DNA from: Rickettsia typhi
GTDB taxonomy: Bacteria > Pseudomonadota > Alphaproteobacteria > Rickettsiales > UBA1997
Assembly (NCBI GenBank): GCA_945902255.1
Contig: CAMDMO010000002.1
Span: forward strand, 1-31,449
Direction: 5' to 3'
Length of the DNA stretch: 31,449 bases
A model generated the notes under the pieces. That model did not search any database. It worked only from the letters and a program-made list of their open reading frames with translations, and was not told where the DNA came from. Both the position numbers and the translations under genes were made by a program. The stretch's first letter is position 1. Each line of letters opens with the position of its first letter. Below, one piece after another: positions 8,582-16,276 of the stretch.

Positions 8582-9046
8582 TTATTTAATTTCAAAAATC
8601 GCGTCAACCTCAACTGAAACTCCTAAAGGAAGCGAGCCAGATCCCACGGCTGCGCGCGCATGCTTTCCAGCATCGGCAAAAACTTCAGCAATTAAATCAG
8701 AAGCGCCATTAGCAACTACAGGATGATCTTTAAAGTTAGCATCACCATTAACAAAAATTCCTAATTTTACACATCTAACTACGCGGTCTAAATTGCCTTC
8801 ACAGGCAACTTTTAATTGCGCCAAAATACCAATTGCACAAAGGCGCGCTGCTTTTTTAGCGTCTTCTGTAGAAACTTCCGATCCAACTTTTCCTAAAAAT
8901 TGTAATTTACCATTTTCGAAAGGAAGTTGGCCAGAAACAAAAACTTGATTTCCGGATTTTACAAAACCAACATAATTAGCAACTGGAGCTGCTGGAGTTG
9001 GTAGGGCGATTCCCATTTCTGATAATTTTTTTTCAATATTTGACAT
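8582..9046 (-). CDS. RidA (YjgF/YER057c/UK114) family protein
   Basis: A 154-residue member of the RidA superfamily. Typical members hydrolyse reactive enamine/imine intermediates released by PLP dehydratases, and a PLP dehydratase gene lies 5 kb away. Visible family features are NYVGFVKSGNQVFVSGQLP near residues 24-42 and the closing GVSVEVDAIFE strand, with an arginine in KHARAAVG. It is longer than E. coli RidA (128 residues) and belongs to the subgroup with an N-terminal helix (IEKKLSEMGI). Whether it has true deaminase activity is uncertain. It is transcribed in the same direction as bioB, with a 67-base gap between them. Confidence 0.9.
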   Translation of the reverse strand: MSNIEKKLSEMGIALPTPAAPVANYVGFVKSGNQVFVSGQLPFENGKLQFLGKVGSEVSTEDAKKAARLCAIGILAQLKVACEGNLDRVVRCVKLGIFVNGDANFKDHPVVANGASDLIAEVFADAGKHARAAVGSGSLPLGVSVEVDAIFEIK

Positions 9047-9113
9047 AATTTTTTAATTAATTTGGTTAATAAAATACAAAAAGAAGCCCGACTTTTTTTT
9101 GAGAACCCGCCTC

Positions 9114-10109
9114 TTATTTTCCTACAATTCCTAATTTTTTGAAAAGCTCACGATCTTTTTCCATTTCAGGATTAGCCGTGGTTAGCAATTTTTCACCATA
9201 AAAAATAGAATTTGCGCCGGCTAAAAAACACAAGGCCTGAGTTTGTTCATTCATATTTTCTCTGCCCGCAGATAAGCGAACCACTGATTTTGGCATCATA
9301 ATTCTTGCAACCGCAATTGTACGAATAAAATCAAATTGATCCAAATCTTCAACTTTGTCAAGCGGCGTTCCCTTAACTTTTACCAACATATTTATTGGCA
9401 CTGATTGTGGATGATTCGGTAAATTCGCTAACACAATTAACATTTTAGCGCGATCTTCTAATTTTTCACCCATTCCAACAATGCCACCTGAACATACATT
9501 TAAACCGGCTTCGCGCACATTTTTTAAAGTGTTAAGGCGATCTTCAAAATTTCTAGTGGAAATAATTTCTGAATAGAATTCGGGCGAAGAATCAATATTA
9601 TGGTTGTAATAATCAAGCCCCGCCTCTTTCAATTTTTTACTTTGCGAATCGGTTAACATTCCCAAAGTCATGCAAGTTTCAAGTCCAGTTTTTTTAACCT
9701 CATCAACAATTGTACAAATTTTTTCTACATCACGATCGTTTAAATTTCTCCAAGCCGCACCCATGCAAAATCTTGATGCGCCAGCCTCTTTAGCATTTTT
9801 TGCTGCATCTAAAATTTTAGAAATTTCCATCAAAGATTCTTTTTCTAGACCAGTGTTATAATGAGCTGATTGCGGACAATATTTGCAATTTTCAGGACAA
9901 GATCCGGTTTTAATGCTAAGCAAAGTGCTAATTTGCACCGCATTTGGATTATGATTAGCGCGGTGAATTTCGGCTGCTTTAAAAATTAGATCGCTAAAAG
10001 GTAAATTAAACAAATTTAACACTTCACCAACATTCCAGTCGTGGCGAGGCGCTAGACTATAAAAAACATTAGCTGAATTTGATGATTTTATTTCTTGATT
10101 TTCTTTCAT
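9114..10109 (-). CDS. bioB: BioB, biotin synthase
   Basis: Radical-SAM enzyme that inserts sulfur into dethiobiotin, the last step of biotin synthesis. The radical-SAM cysteines are C71, C75 and C78 in GSCPENCKYCPQSAHY. Other BioB features include GAAWRNLNDRD, YYNHNIDSSPEFY and the C-terminal FLAGANSIFYGEKLLTT. I choose the ATG at 10109 (331 residues, starting MKENQ), not the longer frame to 10163. A GGA Shine-Dalgarno-like triplet lies just upstream, and this start follows the midA stop by one base, whereas the longer one would overlap midA by more than 50 bases. It is last in the hisH-midA-bioB run. Other bio genes are not in the window. Confidence 0.95.
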   Translation of the reverse strand: MKENQEIKSSNSANVFYSLAPRHDWNVGEVLNLFNLPFSDLIFKAAEIHRANHNPNAVQISTLLSIKTGSCPENCKYCPQSAHYNTGLEKESLMEISKILDAAKNAKEAGASRFCMGAAWRNLNDRDVEKICTIVDEVKKTGLETCMTLGMLTDSQSKKLKEAGLDYYNHNIDSSPEFYSEIISTRNFEDRLNTLKNVREAGLNVCSGGIVGMGEKLEDRAKMLIVLANLPNHPQSVPINMLVKVKGTPLDKVEDLDQFDFIRTIAVARIMMPKSVVRLSAGRENMNEQTQALCFLAGANSIFYGEKLLTTANPEMEKDRELFKKLGIVGK

Positions 10110-10110
10110 T

Positions 10111-11148
10111 TTATTTCCAAAGAATATGACATTTAAATAATTCGCCCATTTTATCCTCGCCAATCAAGCGATCAATCGCTAAGTTAATCTCTTCTTTTTC
10201 TTGATCTGTTTTGTTTAATAATAGAGATTTTTTTCTTTCTTCAATTCCAAGCCCAATTAAAAATTCGCGCTGAGTAATTAATGAGCGATTTAAACTATAA
10301 TTTTGAGCAATTTTATCAAGCGCTAAAAAATCAACTAAGGCAGTAATATCAGACTCTGCAACATTTTCCAAAATATTAGTTTTTTGATGATTTTTTATTG
10401 CCTGCAAACTATTTGCAAAATCATTTTTTACATAACCATAATCAATATTTATTGCCATTCCGCCCGCTTTTTTCAAAGCTTTGCAAAGCTGCTCCATAAA
10501 ATCTCTAGCGTCTTTACTATATTCAAAAACCGCTCCAAAAGGCGCTTTTTGCGAAGCTTCGCAACCAATTAAATTTTCTACAAATTGATGAATCTGTAAA
10601 TTAAATTTTGCTAAAATAAATTCTAATTTTTCATTTTTTTTCTCAATCAATCTTTCGCACCAACCAATATCAGTCTTAACAAATTGATCAATTGCAAAGC
10701 AGTCAAACAGCTCATTGGAAATAAAAAAAATTTCTTTTTTATCAGAAATTTCATCCAGATTTTCATGCCAATTAATTTGAAATTGAGATAGATTTTTTTG
10801 CTGAATTTTTTTTAAAAACTCACTTATTTCAATAATATGAAGAGTTGCGCATTCAAGAAAATCAAGGGCTTGAGGAATTTTTTTATCAGCTAGTTTTTGA
10901 ATCGAAATTAAAATATCTCTAAATAAAGTGCCCTTGCCAGCACCCATTTCAACTAAAGAAATTTTAGATTTTTTTATGCTAAAGATTTGAAGAATATAAG
11001 CGGCTAAAATTTCGCCAAAAACTTGACTAATCTCGGGAGAGGTAATGAAATCAGCATCTTTTCCAATGGGATTTTTTTTGCGATAATAACCACTATTTTT
11101 CTCAAATAGGGCATCGCTCATAAAGCGAGAAATTTTCAAGGTCGCCAA
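10111..11148 (-). CDS. MidA/NDUFAF7-type SAM-dependent methyltransferase
   Basis: COG1565 class I methyltransferase, the bacterial relative of NDUFAF7, which methylates an arginine of a complex I subunit in mitochondria. The 345-residue protein has the family's N-terminal pattern (SGYYRKKNPIGKDADFIT, then SPEISQVFGE) near residues 19-45. The SAM loop VEMGAGKGTLFRDI lies near 65-78. FISNELFDCFAIDQF is the expected acidic motif near 140-155. Its first 13 bases overlap the end of hisH, and its stop lies one base before bioB, so the three are translationally linked. A target on complex I is plausible, since nuoF is in the same window, but not shown. Confidence 0.88.
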   Translation of the reverse strand: MATLKISRFMSDALFEKNSGYYRKKNPIGKDADFITSPEISQVFGEILAAYILQIFSIKKSKISLVEMGAGKGTLFRDILISIQKLADKKIPQALDFLECATLHIIEISEFLKKIQQKNLSQFQINWHENLDEISDKKEIFFISNELFDCFAIDQFVKTDIGWCERLIEKKNEKLEFILAKFNLQIHQFVENLIGCEASQKAPFGAVFEYSKDARDFMEQLCKALKKAGGMAINIDYGYVKNDFANSLQAIKNHQKTNILENVAESDITALVDFLALDKIAQNYSLNRSLITQREFLIGLGIEERKKSLLLNKTDQEKEEINLAIDRLIGEDKMGELFKCHILWK

Positions 11149-11762
11149 TTAAGAAAGTTTTTTAACAATTTTAAACCAACTTCACCACTTTTTTCAGGAT
11201 GAAATTGCACACCAAAAATATTATCTTTTGCAATTATTGCGCAAATTTTAGAACCATATTCAACATGCGCTAATGCATTATTTTCATTTTGACAAACAAA
11301 GTGATAAGAATTGGCAAAATAAAAATGGTCATCATTTTTAATATCTTTTAAAACCTTGTGTTTATTAGGTTTTATCATGATTTCATTCCAGCCTATATGA
11401 GGAATCTTTAAATTTGGTGCATTAATTTTTTCAACTTTTCCGTTAACAAAACCAAGACCTTGATGTTCACCATTTTCATATCCAATTGACGCCAAAACTT
11501 GCATCCCCGCACAAATTCCGATAAAAGGTTTTTTTTCATTTAATACTTGTCGCCTAATTTCTTCTATTAGCCCGTTTACTGACTTCAAGCCATTCATACA
11601 ATCTTCAAAAGAACTAACTCCGGGTAAAATAAGGTGATTTGCAGATTTAATCTCTGACGGTCTATTCGAAATAACCACTTCACCAACGGTTTTAACAGCT
11701 GAAATTGCGTTAAAAACCGATTCTACATTGCCTGCGCCATAATCAATTATTACTATTTTCAT
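11136..11762 (-). CDS. hisH: HisH-type glutamine amidotransferase (imidazole glycerol phosphate synthase subunit)
   Basis: Class I glutaminase that supplies ammonia to HisF for imidazole glycerol phosphate and AICAR formation in histidine synthesis. The catalytic triad is visible: C84 in GICAGMQ, and H188 and E190 in QFHPEKS. The oxyanion-strand PGVSSFEDCM and the family GFVNGKVEKI are present. The nucleophile motif is CAGMQ instead of the more common CLGMQ. No hisF, hisA or hisB lies next to it. The DUF2628 gene three bases upstream is a neighbour often seen in alphaproteobacterial his operons, so this looks like a remnant or split operon. HisH paralogues also serve nonulosonic-acid and other amidation pathways. 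Confidence 0.87.
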   Translation of the reverse strand: MKIVIIDYGAGNVESVFNAISAVKTVGEVVISNRPSEIKSANHLILPGVSSFEDCMNGLKSVNGLIEEIRRQVLNEKKPFIGICAGMQVLASIGYENGEHQGLGFVNGKVEKINAPNLKIPHIGWNEIMIKPNKHKVLKDIKNDDHFYFANSYHFVCQNENNALAHVEYGSKICAIIAKDNIFGVQFHPEKSGEVGLKLLKNFLNWRP

Positions 11763-11765
11763 ATT

Positions 11766-12179
11766 TTAAATGGCAAAAGACTTGGGATTGAAAATGGTAT
11801 TGTCAAACTCAGAAGATTTTTCAAATTTATCTATAAAACGCAATTTCGCTTCAACTTCATTTTGGCCAAAAACAACTCCAGCCAATTGATAATTTTTTTT
11901 CTTCAAATTTTCACAAAGCCAATAGTTGGCGTTTAGAGCTACAATAAAAATATAGGATATTTGCAAAATAATTTTATCAGAATCTGATAAAAAATCATCT
12001 AAAAAACCAAATGCTATATTGATTAGCAATAAAGCAAGAAATTCACACCACATTTTATGATATAAAAACCACAAGCCGCTAAAAAGAAAGGCGGTAAAAG
12101 AAAATCCTTCTTTTAACAGAATTATATCTTCGATTTTTCCTGATTGATTTTTTTTAATTAGAGCGTTGTAGATTTTCAT
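11766..12179 (-). CDS. DUF2628 membrane protein
   Basis: A 137-residue inner-membrane protein. It has a cytoplasmic N-terminal segment containing a Lys/Glu-rich turn, then hydrophobic stretches at about residues 27-43 (FSFTAFLFSGLWFLY), 46-62 (EFLALLLINIAFGF) and 70-86 (ILQISYIFIVALNANYW). The FxxxAFxFxxxWFLYHKMW pattern and the later NxxYW followed by L are typical of DUF2628. The soluble tail after residue 95 may face the cytoplasm. It is the first gene of a leftward run with hisH (three-base gap). The function is unknown; location beside hisH is a recurrent alphaproteobacterial arrangement, as far as I recall. Confidence 0.8.
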   Translation of the reverse strand: MKIYNALIKKNQSGKIEDIILLKEGFSFTAFLFSGLWFLYHKMWCEFLALLLINIAFGFLDDFLSDSDKIILQISYIFIVALNANYWLCENLKKKNYQLAGVVFGQNEVEAKLRFIDKFEKSSEFDNTIFNPKSFAI

Positions 12180-12205
12180 GATCTATTGAATTGTCGTCAT
12201 TTGAG

Positions 12206-12251
12206 TAAAGCGAAGCTATATCCATTGCTCGGTTTTGAGCAATGGATAAGC
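12206..12251. repeat. Hairpin sharing a motif with the loop of the long palindrome
   Basis: TATCCATTGCTC (12219-12230) and GAGCAATGGATA (12237-12248) form a perfect 12-bp stem with a 6-base loop. Flanking GCT/AGC may extend it with one bulged base. The preceding TAAAGCGAAGCTATATC is almost identical to TAAAGCGAAGCTGTATC at 4980-4996, so both may derive from one repeat family. It lies between rplT's stop and the DUF2628 start, where it could terminate rplT transcripts. No T-run follows on the minus strand, so a classical intrinsic terminator is not supported. Confidence 0.55.
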
Positions 12252-12315
12252 ATATGCACTTATTTAAATCACAACATTTAGTCGACTTATCTTAAGTCTT
12301 TGAATATCAAAACTT

Positions 12316-12675
12316 CTAAACAGCTAAAGCTTTTTTTGCTTTTTCAACAATTTGAGCAAAAACTGCGGGCTCTTTAATAGCAAGATCTGAAAGCACTTTG
12401 CGGTCTATGTCAATTTTAGCAATTTTTAAACCATTGATAAATTTTGAATAAACTAAACCATGCTCTCTAACTGCAGCATTGATTCTTTGCACCCAAAGCG
12501 CGCGGAAATCGCGTTTTTTAGCTCTGCGATCGCGATATGCGTAACGCAATGCTTTTTCAACTTTTTGAATTGCAATACGGAAGCAGTTTTTTGCTCTGCC
12601 GCGATATCCTTTGGCAAGTTTTAAAATCTTTTTGTGTCTAGCTTTTTTAGTGACACCTCTTTTTACACGACTCAT
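12316..12675 (-). CDS. rplT: 50S ribosomal protein L20
   Basis: Ribosomal protein L20, 119 residues, the usual length. It binds 23S rRNA early in 50S assembly. The opening MSRVKRGVTKKARHKKILK, then AKGYRGRAKNCFRIA and the LWVQRINAAVREHGL segment are unmistakable. The start is well supported by a strong AGGAGA Shine-Dalgarno sequence seven bases upstream on the minus strand, one of the few clear ones here. It follows rpmI by 51 bases in the standard rpmI-rplT order. infC, which often precedes rpmI, is not seen upstream, so a translation-initiation-factor-linked operon is absent here. Confidence 0.98.
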   Translation of the reverse strand: MSRVKRGVTKKARHKKILKLAKGYRGRAKNCFRIAIQKVEKALRYAYRDRRAKKRDFRALWVQRINAAVREHGLVYSKFINGLKIAKIDIDRKVLSDLAIKEPAVFAQIVEKAKKALAV

Positions 12676-12726
12676 ATGAATCTCCTAGAAAAATAATTAA
12701 ATTAGAAAGCTTTACAAGCGCTTATA

Positions 12727-12930
12727 TTAATGGCTGTAAGGCATTTTGAACTTCAAAATACTGTGTGTATTGCCGTCAGCAAGTACCGCAGATTTACGCA
12801 AGTTTCTAATTCTTCTTTGGCTTTTTTTGCCCAAGTTATGTCTTTTTCCAGCTTGCTTATGGAGAATCTTTCCAGTCCCAGTAACCTTGAATCTCTTCTT
12901 GGCACTGCTGTTTGTTTTCATTTTTGGCAT
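12727..12930 (-). CDS. rpmI: 50S ribosomal protein L35
   Basis: Ribosomal protein L35, 67 residues, full length. The family opening MPKMKTNSSAKKRFKVTGTG and the basic HKQAGKRHNLGKKSQRRIR stretch are clear. It precedes rplT with a 51-base gap that carries the rplT ribosome-binding site. The upstream region, which contains tRNA-Ile2 in the same direction, has no infC. In several bacteria the rpmI-rplT pair is controlled by L20 binding to the leader; I could not confirm such a leader structure here. Confidence 0.98.
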   Translation of the reverse strand: MPKMKTNSSAKKRFKVTGTGKILHKQAGKRHNLGKKSQRRIRNLRKSAVLADGNTHSILKFKMPYSH

Positions 12931-13004
12931 ATCATTTTAAATTAAAGTTAATAAGCAGAAAGCACAGGTAGAAAGCCTTGAACCCGTGAATCATTCGCTT
13001 TCGC

Positions 13005-13114
13005 TCTTGCGAGCTACAGCGCAATAAATTCGCTTGCCAATCTTGACTAGCGAATTCTTAATATCCCCCGTCGCCAACTCAACGCAATTGTTAAACTCCC
13101 AATCGCGCTGTAGC
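13005..13114. repeat. Inverted repeats between tRNA-Ile2 and rpmI
   Basis: GCTACAGCGC (13013-13022) is the exact reverse complement of GCGCTGTAGC (13105-13114), and AATTCGCT and AGCGAATT form a smaller nested pair between them. The right arm continues as GTCAGCGAAGGCGGA toward the tRNA end, matching imperfectly with TTCGCTTTCGCTC on the left. This looks like a degraded intergenic palindrome of the common 'CGCCTTCGCT...GCTACAGCG' type. It may also stabilise the 3' end of the tRNA transcript. No gene is seen in this gap. Confidence 0.5.
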
Positions 13115-13129
13115 GTCAGCGAAGGCGGA

Positions 13130-13205
13130 TGGTGGGATCGGCAGGGATCGAACCTGCGACCAAGACGTTATGAGCGTCCTGCTCTAACCGCTGAGCTACA
13201 ATCCC
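13130..13205 (-). tRNA. tRNA-Ile2 with CAU anticodon (reads AUA after lysidine modification)
   Basis: The minus strand folds as a complete 76-base cloverleaf. The acceptor GGGATTG pairs with CGATCCC. The D-stem is GCTC/GAGC with loop AGCGGTTA. The anticodon stem GGACG/CGTCT closes the loop CTCATAA, and the T-arm is GCAGG-TTCGATC-CCTGC. The genome-encoded CCA is at 13130-13132. The anticodon CAU allows initiator Met, elongator Met or Ile2. The body (GGTTAGAGCAGGACGCTCATAA, then TTGGTCGC) resembles E. coli ileX much more than elongator Met, and it lacks the initiator's unpaired first base and GGG/CCC anticodon stem. TilS would convert C34 to lysidine. The upstream leader is tandemly repeated, see 13191-13445. 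Confidence 0.9.
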
Positions 13206-13445
13206 ATAAGAAAAAACCACTTTATTACAAGCGGTTAGCTATTTGTTTTGCTGTGTAAACACAGCTGGGCTGAGCTACAATCCCATAAGAAAAAACCACT
13301 TCAACTACCAGCGGTTAGCTATTTGTTTTGCTGTGTAAACACAGCTGGGCTGAGCTACAATCCCATAAGAAAAACCACTTTATTACAAGCGTTAGCCGTG
13401 ACTTCGTTGCATAAACACAACTAGACCTGAACTATAGCCCTATTA
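13191..13445. repeat. Tandem repeat (79/80/77-base spacing) that includes the 5' end of tRNA-Ile2
   Basis: The motif CTGAGCTACAATCCC, the complement of the first 15 bases of the tRNA, occurs at 13191 (in the tRNA itself), 13270, 13350 and, degenerate, at 13427. Each is followed by a shared unit: a run of A before CCAC, then AGCGGTTAGCT, then the small palindrome GCTGTGTAAACACAGC. Spacings are 79, 80 and about 77 bases, and the copy farthest from the tRNA is the most diverged. The array fills the gap between the tRNA and grpE, and no gene was found in it. On the minus strand these copies lie upstream of the tRNA. Confidence 0.9.
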
Positions 13446-13518
13446 CTCTTTTCGCGATTAATTATAAAACTAAAGAGGGGCGTGGACTATAGATAGGGCT
13501 TAGTTTTTTGCAAGGATT

Positions 13519-14070
13519 TTATGATTTTGCCTTTGAAACCGCAACCAAAGCTGGTCTGATTAAACGATCTGATATAGTGTATCCAGCCTGAATAACCTGT
13601 AAAATAGTACCTTCTTCAGACTCAGATTCAACCCGACTAATCGCCTCATGAAAATTATGATCAAATTTTTGATTTAGAGGATAAACTCTTTTGATTTGAT
13701 TTTTTTCTAAAACTTTCAGCAATTCTTTTTCGGTCATCAAAATTGCATCTGAATAATTTTTAATTACTGGATTTTTTTCAATTTCTGCTTTTGGTGCATT
13801 TTCACTAGCTAAGAAGAAATTTTCTACCACAACAACTAAATCATTGGCAAAATTAGAAACGGCAAATTTTGCAGTTTTTTCAATTTCTTCGCGCGACCTT
13901 CTTCTCACATTGTCAAGTTCGGCCAAACAGCGTAGCAACTTATCATTTAGGTCGGTATTTTTTTGCTCAAGCTCATTGATTTTTACTTCAAGGGGATTTT
14001 GCTCTTCTGCTTGTTGCTCTTGATTTTCTTGCTCTTGTTGCTCTGGATTTTTATTTTGATTTTCTTCCAT
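13519..14070 (-). CDS. grpE: GrpE, nucleotide exchange factor of DnaK
   Basis: Cochaperone that releases ADP from DnaK. The 183-residue protein begins with a disordered Gln/Glu/Asn-rich tail (residues 1-28). A long coiled coil follows with LNDKLLRCLAELDNVRRRSREE (about 40-61), a diagnostic GrpE segment. The C-terminal beta domain has the signature NQKFDHNFHEAISRVES and ends in YTISDRLIRPALVAVSKA. It diverges from clpP across a 193-base gap, so heat-shock control of both sides would be natural, but I could not identify a convincing sigma-32 promoter by eye. dnaK and dnaJ are not in the window. Confidence 0.97.
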   Translation of the reverse strand: MEENQNKNPEQQEQENQEQQAEEQNPLEVKINELEQKNTDLNDKLLRCLAELDNVRRRSREEIEKTAKFAVSNFANDLVVVVENFFLASENAPKAEIEKNPVIKNYSDAILMTEKELLKVLEKNQIKRVYPLNQKFDHNFHEAISRVESESEEGTILQVIQAGYTISDRLIRPALVAVSKAKS

Positions 14071-14263
14071 TTTACTCCTGCATTATGGGCGCCTCTAAAA
14101 TTGGATTCTAGGCAATTTTGAGGAACTCTATTGTTGTTAATAATGCCAAATATACTAACAATTAACCGATTTTCAATAGCATAGTTGCTTTAAAAATTTT
14201 TAATCTTTAAGATGCTCTTACTCAAGTTATCTAGAATCTACATTAATTTTCCTTATATAAAAC

Positions 14264-14887
14264 ATGTCAGAAAAAATCTTTGATCAAGCTAGTTACTTGG
14301 TTCCAATGGTAATTGAACAAACCGCCAAAGGCGAAAGATCCTTCGATATTTATTCTCGTCTATTAAAAGAAAGAATCATTTTTTTATCTGGACCAGTAAA
14401 TGACCAAGTTTCATCTTTGATTGTGGCACAACTTTTATTTTTAGAATCGGAAGATCCAAAAAAAGATATTTATTTTTACATTAATTCTCCTGGAGGAATT
14501 GTAACTTCTGGTCTTGCAATGTATGACACTATGCAATATATCCGTCCAGATGTTGCAACTCTTTGCATTGGGCAAGCTGCTTCAATGGGCTCGCTTCTTT
14601 TAACCGCTGGCGCTAAGGGCAAAAGATTTTCTCTGCCAAATTCGCGCATCATGATTCATCAACCATCTGGCGGATATCAAGGTCAAGCAACTGATATTGA
14701 AATTCATGCTCAAGAAACTTTAAGTTTAAAAAGAAGGCTGAATCAAATTTATACCAAACATACTGGCCAAGAGTTAAGTGTGATTGAAAGATCAATGGAG
14801 CGTGACAATTTTATGTCTCCTGAAAAAGCTAAAGAATTTGGATTAATTGACGAAGTAATCGATAAAAGAATTGAAAAACAAGACTAA
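14264..14887 (+). CDS. clpP: ClpP, ATP-dependent protease proteolytic subunit
   Basis: Serine peptidase that forms the two-ring barrel degrading proteins fed in by ClpX or ClpA. It has 207 residues, the usual size. The catalytic triad is S107 (GQAASMGS), H132 (RIMIHQPSGG) and D181 (ERDNFMS), each in its signature context. The YINSPGGIVTSG strand and oxyanion glycines at 72-83 are intact. The start matches the family's N-terminal loop (YLVPMVIEQTAKGERSFDIYSRLL). clpX begins three bases after the stop, so they form an operon. Confidence 0.98.
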   Translation: MSEKIFDQASYLVPMVIEQTAKGERSFDIYSRLLKERIIFLSGPVNDQVSSLIVAQLLFLESEDPKKDIYFYINSPGGIVTSGLAMYDTMQYIRPDVATLCIGQAASMGSLLLTAGAKGKRFSLPNSRIMIHQPSGGYQGQATDIEIHAQETLSLKRRLNQIYTKHTGQELSVIERSMERDNFMSPEKAKEFGLIDEVIDKRIEKQD

Positions 14888-14890
14888 TTT

Positions 14891-16225
14891 ATGAATAAAA
14901 AAAATAACGGTGGCACCGGCGATGATCACACTAAAGACAAAGAGCTATTCTGTTCTTTTTGTGGAAAAAGCCAACATGAAGTAGTAAAATTAATCGCTGG
15001 ACCAGCGGTTTTGATTTGCAACGAATGTATTGGTTTGGGCATGGATATTTTGCGTGAAGAGCAAAAAAAATCACCCTTGTCAAAAATTGGCAGCGCCAAA
15101 CCTACTCCGCAAGAAATTATCAAAATTTTAGACGATTATGTGGTTGGACAACAGCATGCTAAAAAAGTATTGTCTGTTGCGGTTTATAACCACTATAAGC
15201 GCATTGATTCTATTGGCTCCATGACTTCCGATGGCGTTGAAATCAATAAGTCTAATATTTTAATGATTGGGCCAACCGGATGCGGAAAAACTCTTCTTGC
15301 GCAAACTCTAGCCAGAATTTTAGATGTGCCTTTTACAATGACTGATGCCACTTCACTTACAGAAGCTGGTTATGTTGGGGATGATGTTGAAAATATCATT
15401 GCTCGTCTTTTGCAAGCCGCAAATTATGATATTGAAAAAACTCAGCGCGGCATTGTTTATATTGATGAAATCGATAAAATCGCTCGCAAATCAGAAGATA
15501 ATACTCGTCGAGATATTTCTGGTGAAGGTGTTCAACAAGGTTTGTTAAAAATAATTGAAGGCACGGTTGCTTCGGTTCCAACACAACCCGGAAGAAAATC
15601 TTCTCAACAAGAATATGTACAAATCGATACTAAAAATATTTTATTCATTTGCGCTGGCGCTTTTTCTGGACTTGAAAAAATCATAGCATCTCGCGGTAAA
15701 GGCTCTTCAATTGGCTTTGGCGCTGATGTTCGTGAAAAAGATGATTTAAGCCGCACCGACATTTTTAACGAAGTTGAGCCTGACGATTTAATTAAATTTG
15801 GTCTAATTCCAGAAATAGTTGGAAGACTTCCTATTGTTGCTCCACTTAAAGGTTTAAGCGAAGAAGATTTGGCAAGAATTTTATCTGAACCAAAAAATTC
15901 CATCGCTAAACAATATCAAAAACTTTTCAATCTTGATAAGGTTGAATTAACTTTTGAAGAAGAGGCGATAAAAGAAATTGCTAAAAAAGCAATCGACCGC
16001 AAAACCGGCGCCCGTGGACTTCGCGCCATTGTTGAAAATATTCTTTTAGATGCAATGTTTGAAGCTCCTTCTAAGAAAAATATTAAATCGGTTAGAGTTT
16101 TAAAAGAATCAGTAACTGAAGGAAAAGAGTTGGAAATTGAAAGACTTACTTCTAAAGAAATTGAAGAAAGAGATGGTAAAAAAACAATTTCTGCAGTTCC
16201 TGATAAAGAGAAAGTTGCGGTTTAA
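14891..16225 (+). CDS. clpX: ClpX, ATP-binding unfoldase subunit of the Clp protease
   Basis: AAA+ unfoldase that recognises substrates and threads them into ClpP. The 444-residue protein starts with the ClpX zinc-binding domain (C21, C24, C43, C46). Walker A is GPTGCGKT, Walker B is IVYIDEIDKI, the RKSEDNTRRDISGEGVQ region carries the pore and IGF-loop neighbourhood, and the sensor-2 motif is TGARGLRAIVE. The final 25 or so residues (KEIEERDGKKTISAVPDKEKVAV) are a charged tail longer than in E. coli ClpX (424 residues). It is co-transcribed with clpP, three bases downstream of its stop. Confidence 0.98.
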   Translation: MNKKNNGGTGDDHTKDKELFCSFCGKSQHEVVKLIAGPAVLICNECIGLGMDILREEQKKSPLSKIGSAKPTPQEIIKILDDYVVGQQHAKKVLSVAVYNHYKRIDSIGSMTSDGVEINKSNILMIGPTGCGKTLLAQTLARILDVPFTMTDATSLTEAGYVGDDVENIIARLLQAANYDIEKTQRGIVYIDEIDKIARKSEDNTRRDISGEGVQQGLLKIIEGTVASVPTQPGRKSSQQEYVQIDTKNILFICAGAFSGLEKIIASRGKGSSIGFGADVREKDDLSRTDIFNEVEPDDLIKFGLIPEIVGRLPIVAPLKGLSEEDLARILSEPKNSIAKQYQKLFNLDKVELTFEEEAIKEIAKKAIDRKTGARGLRAIVENILLDAMFEAPSKKNIKSVRVLKESVTEGKELEIERLTSKEIEERDGKKTISAVPDKEKVAV

Positions 16226-16276
16226 TTAAAGCCGTCGCATTCAAAAAACTTACTTTATCTTTTTTTTAGCCATATC

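Noticed and set aside
10110..10163. Longer start for bioB at 10163
   Set aside because: It would overlap midA by more than 50 bases; the ATG at 10109 has a GGA motif upstream and is spaced one base after the midA stop.
12730..12945. Two plus-strand frames opposite rpmI
   Set aside because: They lie opposite the complete L35 gene and have no independent support.
13130..13205. Elongator or initiator tRNA-Met reading of the CAU tRNA
   Set aside because: The D-arm, anticodon-stem and variable-loop sequence resemble Ile2 (ileX), and initiator hallmarks are missing. A determinant-based check (TilS sites) would settle it.
13034..13258. 74-codon plus-strand frame across the tRNA (contains WDRQGSNLRPRRYERPAL)
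   Set aside because: This is the antisense translation of tRNA-Ile2, a well-known type of false protein call.
14071..14263. Heat-shock (sigma-32) promoter between grpE and clpP
   Set aside because: I looked for a CTTGAA and CCCCAT-like pair on both strands and found none convincing. TTGTTG...TATACT has too short a spacer for a normal sigma-70 promoter.
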